Shown one piece after another: positions 1-11,041 of a stretch of DNA of 64,000 bases; position 1 is the stretch's first letter; every line of letters starts with the position of its first letter. Origin of the DNA: Entoloma clypeatum (taxonomy: Eukaryota > Basidiomycota > Agaricomycetes > Agaricales > Entolomataceae); the NCBI GenBank assembly GCA_963565915.1, contig OY751490.1:1798001-1862000 (forward strand). The letters run 5' to 3'. A model generated the notes under the pieces. That model made no database searches and had not been told where the DNA came from. It was given only the letters and a program-made list of their open reading frames with translations. The translations under genes were made by a program, and so were the position numbers.

Positions 1-990
1 ATTGGGCAGAAGTGGAGCCAGGTGGAGTGGAGGTGGGGGGATAAAAGAAGTGTGGGAATGTTTCATTGGCTGTCTGTCAAATTATGGTTCAAGTTTCGGT
101 GATTGCCTTGGCAGTCGATGCCGAGCGATGAGCATTGACAAAACATAAGGCCTCAATGCCCAAACTGTGGCATCACAGGCCTCAAGATAGCTTTGAACTT
201 ATGGATAGATGTATATAGAGTCATAAAAAGTATATATATAGTTGGGAACTCAAGCTATGTATACTAGAGAATCTGTATTCTAAAATGATGCATCAGAACA
301 CACTGTAAATCGTGATGAACAGTGCATCATCATGGGTTTTCTCAAACACAAAAACAACCTTTTGTTACTTTCTCCCTTTCACAACCACTGTAGTCTATAT
401 GTACTGTATATATACCATTGTAACATTGTATGTAAATCTACTCAGACCATTCAAATCAAGCCCAAGGACTTAATAAGGCAAATAGAAGCAAAATAGGTCG
501 AAAATTTGATCAAAAAATTTTGTTTCAGCTTTGGATTCTCCTCATTCAGGGGACCTCACAGCACATCTGTTTTTCAAATTTGGTGCATTCATTATGGAGA
601 TATAACACTTTTACTGAAATATGCACATTTCATCATTTCTATCTTATCTAGAGATCTAAAAATTATACAAGGTGTTTCAGAAGGTGAATACATATATATT
701 GATGAGTTCTATCATGTTAAACTATTATTAGATCATGAGGAAGGCACCGCATGCACCTGCACAATGCATTTGCACATTGTTTACTGTTGTTTGGTGTAAA
801 GCATCGCATTGCTATATGCTCAAATCTGTGGCAAAAATTCATAAAATAAATACATATTTATTGACATATGATACTCTGGTACATAATTGATATAGTCTGT
901 AAGCTTACTTCCTCCTGTGTAGCCATATTAAGGAGAAATGCGATGTTTTTTGAGTTTGTTTACATATATTTGACACATTTGATGCGCGCC
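1..990 (+). repeat. Dispersed repeat R1, copy 1 (5' end outside window)
   Basis: This stretch recurs at 19290-19742 in the same orientation, and inverted at 8350-8657 plus 9910-10640 and at 22690-22900. Shared blocks in order are the purine-rich gtgggggataaaa block, a TGCTGAGAG/GGCATCAATGCC block, a short inverted repeat near 300-335, a pyrimidine-rich tract near 370-395 and the region 560-990. No coding frame is conserved between copies. Related copies begin or end with TAGTGTTTAAAGG, a hAT-type terminus, so R1 is probably a large non-autonomous DNA element; that classification is inference. Confidence 0.6.
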
Positions 991-1120
991 TGTCGTGCAT
1001 CATCCAACATCAAATTGACGCATCCACCCATTGCTTGCTCTGCAATGAGAGGCATGCAGATATAACAAAAATAACACAGTAATAATAGTACAGATACAAC
1101 AAAAATAGCACTATAAACAC

Positions 1121-1260
1121 AAAAAAAAAATCTAGACTGAACTGCAGTCTAAATTTTCTAAAACGTATAGATCTTAGACCATGGTTCAGTCCAATGTGGT
1201 CTATTTTTCAGTTCAGTTTAGTCCAGTTCAGGTCTATGTAGACTGAACCTTCGAACACTA
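1121..1260. repeat. hAT-like terminal fragment rich in CAGTC/GGTC words
   Basis: An A10 run is followed by a low-complexity sequence built from permutations of tctagactgaac and ggttcagtcc. It ends in ccttcgaacacta, which matches the right terminus of the 10256-10513 element. About 110 bp are repeated almost exactly at 2555-2665. The left terminus is missing. Confidence 0.5.
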
Positions 1261-1695
1261 CTCGGTTCAGTCTGAGCAGAGCTAAGTCCTCGCAAGGCAC
1301 TTAGTTTGAGAGTGTTCGAAGAGAAGACAAAGTAAGTGTTGTTTGCCTAGGTCAAGCTAAGGACCTCTACTTCAAGGTTACAAGTCTTATATACATTATC
1401 CTATGGCTATAAATAAGTAGATGCTGTGCAGGAGCTAAATAAGCCATTGGTTAGATAAATGTTTCAAGGGGGCTGTGGCATAAGAGTCAGAGATAAGGCC
1501 TCAAGGCCGTGAGTCAGAGATAACAAGTGAAAATGTATCTAAAAGGGGAATCGTCCAAGTCGATGTGAGTCATAGCGCTGATAGGGGGGACACGTGTCCC
1601 AGGATCGTCAGGGTTAAGTGAAACGGGGTCTGATAAGGATTGAGGGTCGAGGGGTCGTGTGAAGGCGCAGAGGAAGAGGGTGAAAAAGTGTAACA
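1261..1695 (-). mobile_element. LTR remnant of a minus-strand LTR retroelement
   Basis: Read on the minus strand, a polypurine tract (complement of 1696-1708, gacggggggtaa) is followed at 1695 by TGTTACAC, the expected start of a 3' LTR. The same arrangement is seen at the Gypsy-4 3' LTR (24739). A TATATAAG box lies on the minus strand near 1392. The far end is cut by the hAT-like fragment ending at 1260, so the LTR end and target duplication are lost. Confidence 0.5.
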
Positions 1696-1736
1696 TTACC
1701 CCCCGTCTATGCTTGAAGTCACCGGCTTCAATGTTT

Positions 1737-2477
1737 TCAGGTTGCCATGTTGTGCATGGCGTCGTCGTCAAATTCATATGGCTCCCCCTCGAGGTCTGCA
1801 TAGCCAGAGCCAAGACACCCATAGTCATAATGTCCGGGTGCCTTCTTCTCACACTTCTCGCACTGGTAGAGTGCGCACTGACACTCAATGTGTCCTTTAG
1901 CTCCACACATTCCGCATTGGCGTCCTTTGTCAATATGTGGCCATCCTGCAGGACAGCGCCAAGGTCCGCTCGGTGAGTGAGCGCGTCCGTGTGTGTCAAT
2001 CTCGTAACCAACGCAATCAGGTTTGTTGGTGAGGTCGATGGGGATCTGATAAGAGGAACCATGCCTGAGTGGGACAGATATGATGGTGCATACGGTCTTT
2101 CTTCTGGAGCACTTGGCAACTCCGTAAGATGGCTTCTTCTCTTTTACATCAGTCTTGACGTTGGAAAGGCTTCGGTTGCTGGTTATGGGTGACGCGGATT
2201 CTGTGAGGGAAGGGGTACTGGTGGGTTCGGGGTTTCTGACAATGAGGGGAATCAGGGTCGGAGTGGTTTTGGGGATGGGGATCACGGGAGTGGGAGGTCT
2301 GGGAGTGGGATTTATGAGTGAGAGGTCGGGGTAGTTGGAGCATGTGGGGAATAGTCTTTCAAAATGTCAGTAGACTCCTCTATCTACCAGGAGGTCGGTG
2401 TGACTGTCAATGAGGTGGGCGATGGAAGCAGAAGTGTTATAATGGTACTCCTGGATAGAGATGAGCCCATATAACAT
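1737..2477 (-). pseudogene. gag-like ORF with CCHC zinc knuckle next to an LTR
   Basis: From an ATG at 2477 the minus strand reads about 246 codons, broken by one TGA at 2367-2369. The N-terminal third is helical and polar. A Pro/Thr/Ser-rich linker follows. Near the C terminus is a knuckle of form C-x2-C-x4-H-x4-C (CGMCGAKGHIECQC) followed by a second Cys/His cluster (CEKCEKKAPGHYDYGC). CCHC knuckles are typical of retroelement Gag. The ORF ends about 30 nt before a polypurine tract and LTR start, where pol normally ends. It could therefore be a gag-only non-autonomous element, or a C-terminal accessory ORF. No capsid domain can be recognised with confidence. Confidence 0.45.
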
Positions 2478-2554
2478 GTTGACCAGGAACTGGTCGGTCA
2501 GGGCAAAAAGACCAGTCTAGACCTGTTTAGACCAGTCTTTTTGCGGTCTAAGTC

Positions 2555-2665
2555 AAAAAAAAAATCTAGACTGAACTGCAGTCTAAATTTTCTAAAATGT
2601 ATAGACCTTAGACCGCAGTTCAGTCCAACATGGTCTATTTTTCAGTTCAGTTCAGTCCAGTTCTG
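2555..2665. repeat. Second copy of the 1121-1231 CAGTC-rich repeat
   Basis: It starts with A10 and tctagactgaactgcagtc and matches 1121-1231 with a few transitions, in direct orientation. The two copies bracket the LTR remnant and gag-like ORF. The surrounding 2490-2560 is also built of gaccagtct words. Confidence 0.55.
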
Positions 2666-3194
2666 TGCCAACGCCCTGGGCCCTACTTGATGATTGGTGC
2701 CAAATTTGAAAAGACTTGTCAAAACAGACTTGATCGTCCGTTCTTGAGGTCTTACATGATCCTAAAGGCCTTAAATAAAAGAATAGGAATGAAATGAAAT
2801 GATAAGACACCACTTACTTGAGGGTGTCGAACGAAGCTCGACGGAGCGAGGACGGAAGCAAAGAGACAAAGACTTGCCGCCTCTCATTGTTGATGTCGTG
2901 ACCGAATCAACGATGACCAATCACATGATGCATGTGATGCGTCTACAGATGGAATGGGCGTCAAGCCGGGGACAGTCACATATGCTCAGCTGAAGGCGTT
3001 GAGTTGTTGCAACTCACCCATGGTCCGCATAGACACTGGAATGCAATGCCGGCACTCCGTCGTTTGCTGGTCTGCCCACGCGGACATGTAAATGAAGGAA
3101 AACTGCTAAATAAAAAGAATAAAATAAAATTTGAGGAACCTGATGACCTGAAAAATAGGACCATACCCTGAAATGATTGGGGACAATCAATTTT
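2666..3194. other. Stretch without recognisable gene
   Basis: No conserved ORF is visible. From about 3000 the plus strand could be the decayed 3' end of an LTR element, since it leads into a polypurine tract at 3195-3208, but no domain can be named. Confidence 0.4.
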
Positions 3195-4142
3195 AAGTGT
3201 GGGGGAGATGATACGACCGCTGTGTGGCTGTGCATGAAAATTCACTTTGCCCATGGTTTTGTCAATATAAGAATATAATGCTGGCCCCTTCACAAACATA
3301 TTCTATTGGAACTAATGGTACTACTGGCTACCTAAGAGTGTCTAAATACCACTGGACCACCTTTGGTCATGATCTTGGGAACAGTCACTTTGAGGGCTTG
3401 ACCAAAACTTGACACAAAACATTTTATTTCTCAATGGATAAGACCATTGAGGGGACCAGTCATTAATAAGAATATTATATGACCTATCACCCTATCCAAT
3501 CACTACTATTGACTATGGACAATCTGAGGGCTCAGGGGACTCATAATAATGAGCAGGATGCCCAGCATCACAGTGTACGACGTGCAATCACAGATGCCGT
3601 GATGCTGATCCATGTGGCTTACCAGAAATAGACCGAACCCTGGAAACAGGTTCCCAGTCCGTGACATGTTGACACTTCGGACCTTTGATCGATGAGAACC
3701 AGGAACTTGATCAATCGATCAACAACATCAATATTGATGCAGACTTCTAGAATGCTCACGAAATGACATGTTCTTGTCGCTTCACTCCGCCAGGGCCGGT
3801 TGCCCTCATTGCCCTCTCGACACCTCGGAAATATGCTTAAATGACCCATGTGGATATTTGGACCATGCCTAAATAACAGATACCCTGGAAACCAATTTGT
3901 TATGGACATATCTTGTGATAAACCTTATATATATTTCATCTCTTGTCATGTATAAAAACTGTAGTTCCCTGCCATGTACTGTAGATTAGGCAGAATAGTC
4001 CAGATCAGAACAGTTCAGTGCAGTGCAGAGAGTCTGACAGGTTCTGAGTGATCTTAGGATCAAAACTCAATTCCATAAAACCCCCCTTTATTGAATCTCA
4101 TACCCAGAAACCCGATGCGCGTGCTCGCGAGTCAGGTTTCTA
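3195..4142 (+). mobile_element. Probable LTR with upstream polypurine tract; right end uncertain
   Basis: A purine tract (aagtgtgggggaga) abuts TGATACGACCG at 3209, the usual layout at the start of a 3' LTR. A TATAAAA box lies at 3951-3957. The segment runs to an imperfect hairpin at 4107-4142 whose outer arms are AGAAACC and GGTTTCT. I could not find a second LTR, a primer site or a target duplication, so the right boundary is a guess. A small basic ORF at 4386 follows. Confidence 0.4.
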
Positions 4143-4385
4143 CCAAAAGAGACATACATGTTGATCTGCTACGAAATAAGTGGAATCATCCCACCATCCT
4201 AGAACTATTTGTTGAGAGTGTTTGAGGTGTGGTTGTTGTGTTAGAGAGCTCACCTTTGAGTTTTCGACATTTCCATCAACTGTCAAGTCCTCGCTTCTCA
4301 CCGGGGATGAAGACGGCTGTACAGGCTGAGTCAGGTGCAAAAAACGCGAAAAACGCGAAGTTGATAATGTGGCGCCAAAAAAAAC

Positions 4386-4601
4386 ATGACTGCAGATGCA
4401 GATGGACCAGAGAGGGTCAGAAGTCGGTTCTCCAAGGCAGAAAAGGCCGTTCTGAGTGCAGAAAAAAGAGCTGGATGTGAGGGGTGCGAAGACTGTGGCA
4501 TGAAGGCAAAAAAACGCGCCAAAAAGACAGCAAAGCAGAGTGCAGTGGTAAGCAAGATAGTCAACATGTTAAAGGTCGAATCGTGCTCTCATCACCCTTG
4601 A
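4386..4601 (+). CDS. Small basic Cys-containing ORF, unrecognised
   Basis: This is a 71-codon ORF, very rich in Lys/Arg/Ala with a CEGCEDCG cluster in the middle. Its position about 250 nt after the possible LTR at 3209-4142 would suit a truncated Gag start, but there is no domain match that I can name. It may simply be a chance frame. No codon or splice evidence supports it. Confidence 0.15.
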   Translation: MTADADGPERVRSRFSKAEKAVLSAEKRAGCEGCEDCGMKAKKRAKKTAKQSAVVSKIVNMLKVESCSHHP

Positions 4602-4917
4602 TATAGCAGATGGTGTCTACAACAGGCTGTCTTGTGTCTGCATGTCTATGTCATGTGACCATGTGGAGTCGCCCGAGGCCCTACTCCACTGTTATGTTGC
4701 TTCCATACATGCACAGACAGTATCCATGGTCAACTGTTCAGGCCTCTATAATATGTACAGAACAAAATGCAGAGCCAATTGATTATATCAGAAACAAACA
4801 AAGAACAACATTATCAATTGGCCTCCCCTGAACTTTGAGCTTATATAACCAAGATTTTATGGCCTCAAATATTGTAATTATATAAAATTAGGATTCCACA
4901 TCTTCTCACACCCCCGT
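4602..4917. other. Stretch without recognisable gene
   Basis: AT-rich towards the right. It contains one gtcatgtgacc word that recurs around 5070-5210. Nothing else can be supported. Confidence 0.4.
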
Positions 4918-5063
4918 TATAAACCCTTACTCTAACCAACCCTAACCTTCTAATCTCTAACCCTAACTACTCTAATCACCTAACTCTACCCTAACCAACC
5001 CTAACCAACCTTAACTGGACCCCAACCAACCCTAACTGGACCCTAACCACCAAACCCTAACTT
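4918..5063 (-). repeat. Interstitial degenerate telomere-like repeat (CCCTAA)n
   Basis: About 145 bp consist of variants such as ccctaacc, accctaac and ccctaaccaa, at least a dozen units with 1-6 bp spacers. CCCTAA/TTAGGG is the usual telomere unit of filamentous fungi. The array is degenerate and internal, so it is an interstitial tract (a relic of a break repair or fusion, or a satellite) rather than a functional end. Confidence 0.7.
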
Positions 5064-5743
5064 TCCCATGGTCATATGATCTGTCCAAAGGCATGAAATA
5101 CCCTTGTCTGAACATATTTCTGAAAGGTCATGTGATCCTGAAAAAGGTCACATGACTTTGTCTCTCAGATTTCTCTTTTAAACACTTTGCTTTTGGTCAT
5201 GTGACTTACTTATATAATGATTAGTCAGCTAGTTCCCCAGTCTGATATATGAATATAGTTATATAGGCTGGATATATAGTATATATGAGCCTGGGCAGTT
5301 GACCGTCCACTGTCCATAGACAGTGGACAGGCTGGATGCATCAAGTGTTTTGGGCAACTATCCAGGATTGATGTATGAACATGGCTGTATCAAGTGCCTT
5401 TCTTTTCCATCTCTCTTGCATCACCTCCGATCTCCAACCTCCAATGACCTTCAACCATACTCCGCATCAGAGGGCATGTTGGAGTGATGATTTATATCAC
5501 CATATGATTTACATATTCTGTTCCCATCCCTACTCCTGATCTTTGTCATATTTTAACATTGCTCTCCCCATTTTCAATTCTCGTCGTTTTGGATTTGGAT
5601 TTTCCTTGCAAGGTATGCCTCATATTGTACTTCATAGAGTCTAATTTAACTTTGGATTTCCCTTGCAAGTCGTCCAATATCGGAGTCACTTCAGAGCACT
5701 TCAGAGTTGTTGGATCGTAAGGTTGCCCTTACAATTTCAGTTT
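5064..5743. other. Stretch without recognisable gene; clustered CATGTG words
   Basis: Several gtcatgtgac/ggtcacatgac words occur between 5070 and 5210, followed by AT-rich sequence and the hairpin at 5305-5328. No ORF with recognisable content was seen. Confidence 0.4.
5305..5328. other. Perfect 10-bp hairpin
   Basis: gtccactgtc and gacagtggac pair perfectly around the loop cata. It is not followed by a T-run and has no adjacent gene, so it is probably structural or a transposon footprint. Confidence 0.6.
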
Positions 5744-5944
5744 CTTGGATTGTTCCATGGAAAAGACCAGTTTAAACCAGTTCAAACTGGTCTTTGGCTG
5801 GTCTTTCAAACTCTAAATTTCAAGAGAACCGAGGACTGGTTGTTATCCAAAACCTTAAAGACCGAGACCCGTGGTCTGGTCCTTCATAGGTCCAGTCTGG
5901 TTCAGTCTAAATTCACTTGATGAAGACTGGACGTTGAAACACTA
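5744..5944. repeat. hAT-like CAGTC/GGTC-rich fragment, right terminus present
   Basis: It is similar along its length to 21708-21908: ttggattgttccatggaaaag at the left and ttgaaacacta at the right. The left terminal repeat is absent in both copies, so both look like the same truncated or solo-ended derivative. Confidence 0.55.
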
Positions 5945-6436
5945 TTCAAAAGTCTCAGCAAAACATACAAAACTTTTCTTGCATGCCATCAAGTTTTTCA
6001 AACTCAGTACAATTTGTTTAATCACTGCTGCAAAGGCACATGTGTTGTATATCCTTGCTTTCTATGTCATGGTGCCCACCAAGTCCCTGTTTTATGGCAA
6101 ATTATCAGCTATTTTTTAGTAACTTAACCTGTACAAAATTGATGGTTAAAACCAGTTAATACAAATTGAACTTGGGCCTTAACTTTAACATTAATTTTTG
6201 ACATGTTGTACTTGTCTTAATCTTAACCATGAGATTAAATTAATTTGGATGAAGTTAGATTAAGTTAAAGTCAATTCAGGTTATGTGACTTGACTTTGAA
6301 ATACTAGTCACCTGAAATAAAGAAATACTGGTGCACAAAAGTCGACCAGTGCTTTGGCAAATTGTTTGTCAGTGAAATATGAACACATTGATCCACCCCT
6401 TCTCCTTGTACACCATGATAGAGTTCCATGTTCCAC
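5945..6436. other. Stretch without recognisable gene
   Basis: AT-rich sequence with taac/ttaa words. Nothing that I can support. Confidence 0.4.
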
Positions 6437-6879
6437 AAGTTCTGAACTCAGTGACTTTGATTATAGAATTCATCTCTGGCAAGCATTACAACATAGATTT
6501 CAAGGTTGAGGCAGGCTTGCCAGAGATGAATTCTATAATCAAAGTCACTGAGTTCAGAACTTCATTATCCACACTTTCCACCAACCCCTGCTCCTCTATC
6601 ATCTTGCTGTTTTAGCCAAAGTCATTTATCAACCTATCAACCTTTCAGTAACAATTGTTACTGGTTTGCTAGTACACTAGTAAAATTACTCAAGGATCAT
6701 TACAACATAGATTTCAAGGTTGAGGCAGGCTTGCCAGAGATGAATTCTATAATCAAAGTCACTGAGTTCAGAACTTGAGTAACAATTGTTACTGAAAGGT
6801 TGATAGGTTGATAAATGACTTTGGCTAAAACAGCAAGATGATAGAGGAGCAGGGGTTGGTGGAATGTGTGGATAATGAA
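6437..6879. repeat. Compound inverted and direct repeat
   Basis: Arm A (6437-6483) is the exact reverse complement of 6516-6562, with a 32-bp spacer. The block 6484-6562 recurs directly at 6698-6776 (79 bp). The block 6561-6661 recurs in inverted orientation at 6779-6879 (101 bp, essentially identical). All blocks are non-coding. Confidence 0.85.
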
Positions 6880-7460
6880 AGCCTCATCTGTCCTCCAATC
6901 AAATAAAATCATGACACAGTCATCTATTGAACAGCACCTACTATACTGATCAGACCACTTCTTTCAGCCATATTTTTGTGACAAATTTTGACCATTTTTT
7001 TTTGCCTCTTCAAAGGGTCCAGTGACATGTGACAAGAAGTAATTTTCTTCAAAAATACCTTGGAAACAGCCCACAAAAGACTATTCTGTGCCACAAACAG
7101 CAAAAACTTTGGGAAAAACTTCTTCAAATCTCTTGTGATGCATGACAAGCCAAAAAATTTCTTCACTTCAAGACCCTATGTGATGCATGACAGAAGAAAT
7201 GGGGGGATCAGTACAGTACCACATATGCAGTGGAACCTGATCAAGATACTCATATTGGAGGATGGGAGAGAGTGAAAAGTATTGATGAAGGAAATCTGTG
7301 AAAGGTTTTGTATTGCTAGTATAGATATATCAAGTATTTATACCTACAGGGATGCACACAGATCATGTACAAACAAGTACAAACTGACTTTTGTTGCAGA
7401 CCATAAACTTATATATTAATAATATGTGACTTATAGTTATATATTATGATCTGACACATA
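6880..7460. other. Stretch without recognisable gene
   Basis: No ORF with recognisable content and no repeat beyond short A/T runs. Confidence 0.4.
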
Positions 7461-7630
7461 TAGTGTTTCGAGGTTCAGTCCAATAGGACTGGAACCAGAC
7501 CAGACTGAACCAAAAAATGAACCACAATAGACCCAGACCACAGTCTCAATCTTGCTGAATTGAGAAGGCCCCAGTCTCTGGTCTCAACCAAATTTTTTTT
7601 TGAAGACTGAGAAAAGACTGGACCATTATT
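7461..7630. repeat. hAT-like CAGTC-rich fragment, left terminus only
   Basis: It begins TAGTGTTTCGAGGTTCAGTCC, the family terminus, and continues as gactgaacc/gaccagact permutations to an A/T-rich boundary near 7630. No matching right end or target duplication was found. Confidence 0.5.
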
Positions 7631-8179
7631 TAAATTTACATTTCTAATTTATCATTTATATTAGAATCTATTAGTGCAGGAATTACAGCTTTTTATAGTT
7701 TTAGATTAATTAGTCTTGTTTTCCTCCGATTCTGTGCCACCGCCTTATGAAGATTAAAATTATTCATTGTATTTTTCAATGTGCAGTTCCTCTTTTTGAA
7801 AAAATGTGTAACCAACTAAATGAATTTAAGTAACTTTTCATTTTAGATATTAATGAAGTTGAATCAAGTGGTTGTATAGTTGAACGTCTAAAATTAAAAT
7901 TAAACTTTTTGAAAAAAAAAAGTATTTAGTATTTAGTACTTTTTATTTAGTAGAAACTATAAAAAAAAAAGTATGTACAAAACTAGTTACTACTTAGAAA
8001 TAATGTTTTTATTTGAAAATTATAAAAATAAAAAACAGCTGTTACAGCAAAAGAATAAGGTACATTAGAAATTAAATTACCAAATAATATGAAAAAAATA
8101 AGGTGGTCATTGGGTACTGGTATACAGTATCTATATATGTATTTATGTGATGAGGCCAATTTATGTGACTGGAGGCTGT
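7631..8179. other. AT-rich stretch without recognisable gene
   Basis: A- and T-runs and tagtatttagta words around 7910-7970. No ORF of interest. Confidence 0.4.
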
Positions 8180-8330
8180 TGAACATAAATGGAAGTTGTT
8201 GGGCAAGGATAGGCATGAGTTGACATGAATGGGCATGAGTACAGGCTGTTGGGCATGAGTGGGGGCTGTTGAACACTAGAGAGGGCCATTGGGCATGAGA
8301 GTCAAATGGCAAACTGGGCAAAGGATTCGG
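8180..8330. repeat. Minisatellite-like fragment (ggctgttgggcatgag units)
   Basis: Five or six loose ~20-bp units of the type ggcNgttgggcatgagt occur, interrupted by a hAT-like right terminus (ttgaacacta). This is the same unit family as at 21909-22480, 22880-23610, 23890-24120 and 43550-43987. Confidence 0.5.
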
Positions 8331-8657
8331 CCCAGAAAGCAGCCAAACCAAACAAGGGAAAATAGCCTGCCCTCATTTGGACATGCATCACATGTGCATT
8401 AAATGTTTCAAATAAATATAAACACACTTACAAAAACATTGCACATCTGCCTACATGTCTTACACAGGAGCAACAATGTTTATACACTATATCAATTAAG
8501 TATTATAGCATTATATATCACTTTCTATATATTTATTTTGTGAAATTTCACCATGGATTTCATGATATAGCGATGCAGCACTCTCCAAATAATAGTAAAC
8601 AATACACAGAATACATTGCACAGGCATGTGCGGCCTCTTTCTCATAGTCTAATAATA

Positions 8658-9909
8658 CAGTGTTGTCATGACTATAGTCTGACTCAGTCAGACTATGATG
8701 TAGTCATCATAGCCATGACCCTTGACTATAGTCTGACTGACATCAAGGGTTTGAAAGGGTTCATGTGATATTACCATATACAGCATTAACATCTACACTG
8801 ATTCATCCATCGCCTTGTTCACTGACGGTCCATAATCGGCGGCAGCGTCTCCCGCCTCAGACTCCAAAAAGAGTTTGTAAGCCTCCAGCTCCCCTTCCAA
8901 GCCCTCTAACCCTCTCTTCCAAAAGTACTCCATCACATGCACCGATGCTTCTGCACCATCTTGTGAGTTCGGATACTATTTGAAGAGGGTTTTTAGCAGT
9001 ATAGAAACCTTTCGCGGTGGGGCGCTGGGTCGGGCTGGAGGAAGGGTCGATGGTGGGATTGTAATCCTTCCAGTTCCGGTATGTCCCCAGGATTGAACAA
9101 AAGCGGGCTTTCGAGTGGCGATAGTATCAGAGGTGTGGTGTGGGTGGTGGCCCGGGTCTGTAACCGTAGGGCCTGGTGCATGTGTGTCCAAGGCGTGGGG
9201 GCCCAGAACCTGGTGGAGTTTGATACGGCAAGAAAGTTGAAGAAGTGGTTGCCTGAGGAACACCACCTTTGCCAACTGGTGCCCCTGCCTCTACAAGCGT
9301 GCGCTTCCTGATATCGGGGGAGACATAGATACGGTTCTTGAGATGGCGAACCATGTTTTGCTTAGGCTTTGCTGCAATTGGCGGCGAGTCAATCTTCGCT
9401 GTAGGACATTTTGAATGAATGAGTTCAAGCTGTTTCTACATTGCTTAAAATTCATATGCTTACCTTGTTCCATGAGTTCATCCTCAGTACAAAATGTGGT
9501 TGTGTTAGCTAGAGCAACCTGGGCAACATCGGATTGTTGAAGCAAAAGACAGGAGTGCTCAACACAGGCTGAGCACCAAGTATTCTTGTATGAATTGTTG
9601 TCTTGATACAGCTTGCCATCCGAGAAGAAGTCCAGTGGAGCATTGCTTCATGGAAGGGGGAGAAATGCAGGAAATCATCTCTGTTGAATGGCTAAGTAAT
9701 ACATTGCATACATGAGGATGGAATGAGGATGAGTCAAGGACCGACTCGAGGCGATCAATGTGGCCAGTGGCAACACCGGTGACAGAGTGACAGAGTGACA
9801 GATCTAATCTTGACTACAGTCATGACTACCTTGATGTGTCATGACTATGTCTCTGACTCGGCTGACCTTGACTACTCTGACTGGGGTCACGTTGGCTTGT
9901 ACAACACTG
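8658..9909. mobile_element. 1.25-kb hAT-like non-autonomous element
   Basis: The termini CAGTGTTG and CAACACTG are perfect 8-bp inverted repeats, flanked by the 8-bp duplication taataata at 8650-8657 and 9910-9917. Eight-bp duplications and YARNG termini are hallmarks of the hAT superfamily. Subterminal regions are rich in gactatagtctgac and gactac words in both orientations, as hAT transposase-binding repeats often are. The interior (about 8980-9550) has broken minus-strand frames (Pro- and Arg-rich) but no transposase motif that I recognise. It may be captured host DNA or a deletion derivative. Confidence 0.8.
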
Positions 9910-10255
9910 TAATAATAGGTTGAAGTAATAGAACTATACATGGGGTATTTATTCACCTTCTGAACATCTTTAAGAATTTTTAGAAGTCCAGATCAGATAG
10001 CAATAATCAAATATACAAAGTTCAGCAAAAGTGTTCTATCTTCATAATGAATGAACCAAATTTGAAAAACAAAGGTGCTGTGAGATCCCCTAAATGTGGA
10101 ACATCCAAAGGTGAAATATAAAAAAATTGGTCAAATTTTCAACCTATTTTGCTCATGTTCACTTTATTAACCTTCATTTGAATGCTCTCAATAGATTTAC
10201 ATACAATGTTTCCATAGTATACATACAGTATATATAGAGCGAATGTTGTGAAAGG

Positions 10256-10513
10256 TAGTGTTTTGAAGTCCAGTCCTAAAAATTTGGTTTGAAACCTGAA
10301 CTGGACTGGACTTTGCCACTGGTCCAGTCTTTCCTCCTTCAGAATAGTTAAACTTTGGCCTGGTTCAGTCCAGTTTCATAGGTTTTTGCCTGGTTTTATA
10401 GGTTTAAACCTATGAACTGGTTACAAACTGGACTGAACCTATGCATAGGTTCAGGTTCTAGGTTCACTTTTTTTAGGGTCAAAAACTGGACTGGACTGGA
10501 CTTTCAAACACTA
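10256..10513. mobile_element. 258-bp hAT-type MITE
   Basis: The ends tagtgttttgaagtccagtc and its imperfect complement (...ggactttcaaacacta) form about 20-bp terminal inverted repeats. The duplication gtgaaagg is perfect at 10248-10255 and 10514-10521. The interior is made almost wholly of ggtttaaacc, ggttcagtcc and gaactggac words. It is inserted in the inverted R1 copy. Confidence 0.85.
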
Positions 10514-10904
10514 GTGAAAGGGAAGAAGTAAGAAAATGTTGTTTTTTGATGCTTGAGAAAACCCATGATATTCATTGTGAAGATTGTGTGTTTTGATTCA
10601 TTATTTTATATTACATACTGTCTACCATACATAGGTCAAGTGCTGATAGTATTGTTGTTGTTTTCCACATTATCTGACATATTATCCAAGCTATTGCAAT
10701 ATATAATTGCAATGATCAATATTGCAGTCTTTTTACTTAAGCACAGATACAGTATAATCAAGTTAAGTAACTGTGGCAAGCCCAAAGAGGTGCACATTGT
10801 TATGCAAAGGCTAGGGAGATAAACATCATATAGATTGTTTTTAGGGTTACAGCAATTTGCAGAACCTAGAACACACAACAAATGTTTTTTAAATTTTGCT
10901 GGTT

Positions 10905-11041
10905 TGAGTGTGCGGGCCATGGCCTCACCAATTCTCAATAGGTCAACTATTGATGTTGAAAGGCTCTTATTTACACACCTACTGAGGGCCAGACATGGTC
11001 AATATATTTCTATCATATGTTCTAAATGTCTGAGACTGTAA
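10905..11041 (+). pseudogene. Possible hAT transposase C-terminal fragment
   Basis: A short plus-strand frame contains TIDVERLLFTH, resembling the (S/T)xxVERLFS segment of the hAT dimerisation domain, followed by Arg/His-rich residues. It ends at a stop near 11041. The match covers only about a dozen residues, so this is a suggestion, not a firm call. It overlaps the edge of the LINE remnant on the other strand. Confidence 0.25.

Larger units (their letters stand above)
8350..10640 (-). repeat. Dispersed repeat R1, inverted copy interrupted twice
   Basis: Read on the minus strand, 10640-9910 followed by 8657-8350 aligns collinearly with about 250-990 of the first R1 copy. Two insertions split it: the hAT-like element 8658-9909 and the MITE 10256-10513. 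Each is flanked by exact 8-bp duplications, which confirms that the R1 sequence was the older target. Confidence 0.65.

Noticed and set aside
506..799. 97-codon ORF in R1
   Set aside because: The frame is not conserved in the inverted R1 copy and the composition is that of AT-rich repeat DNA.
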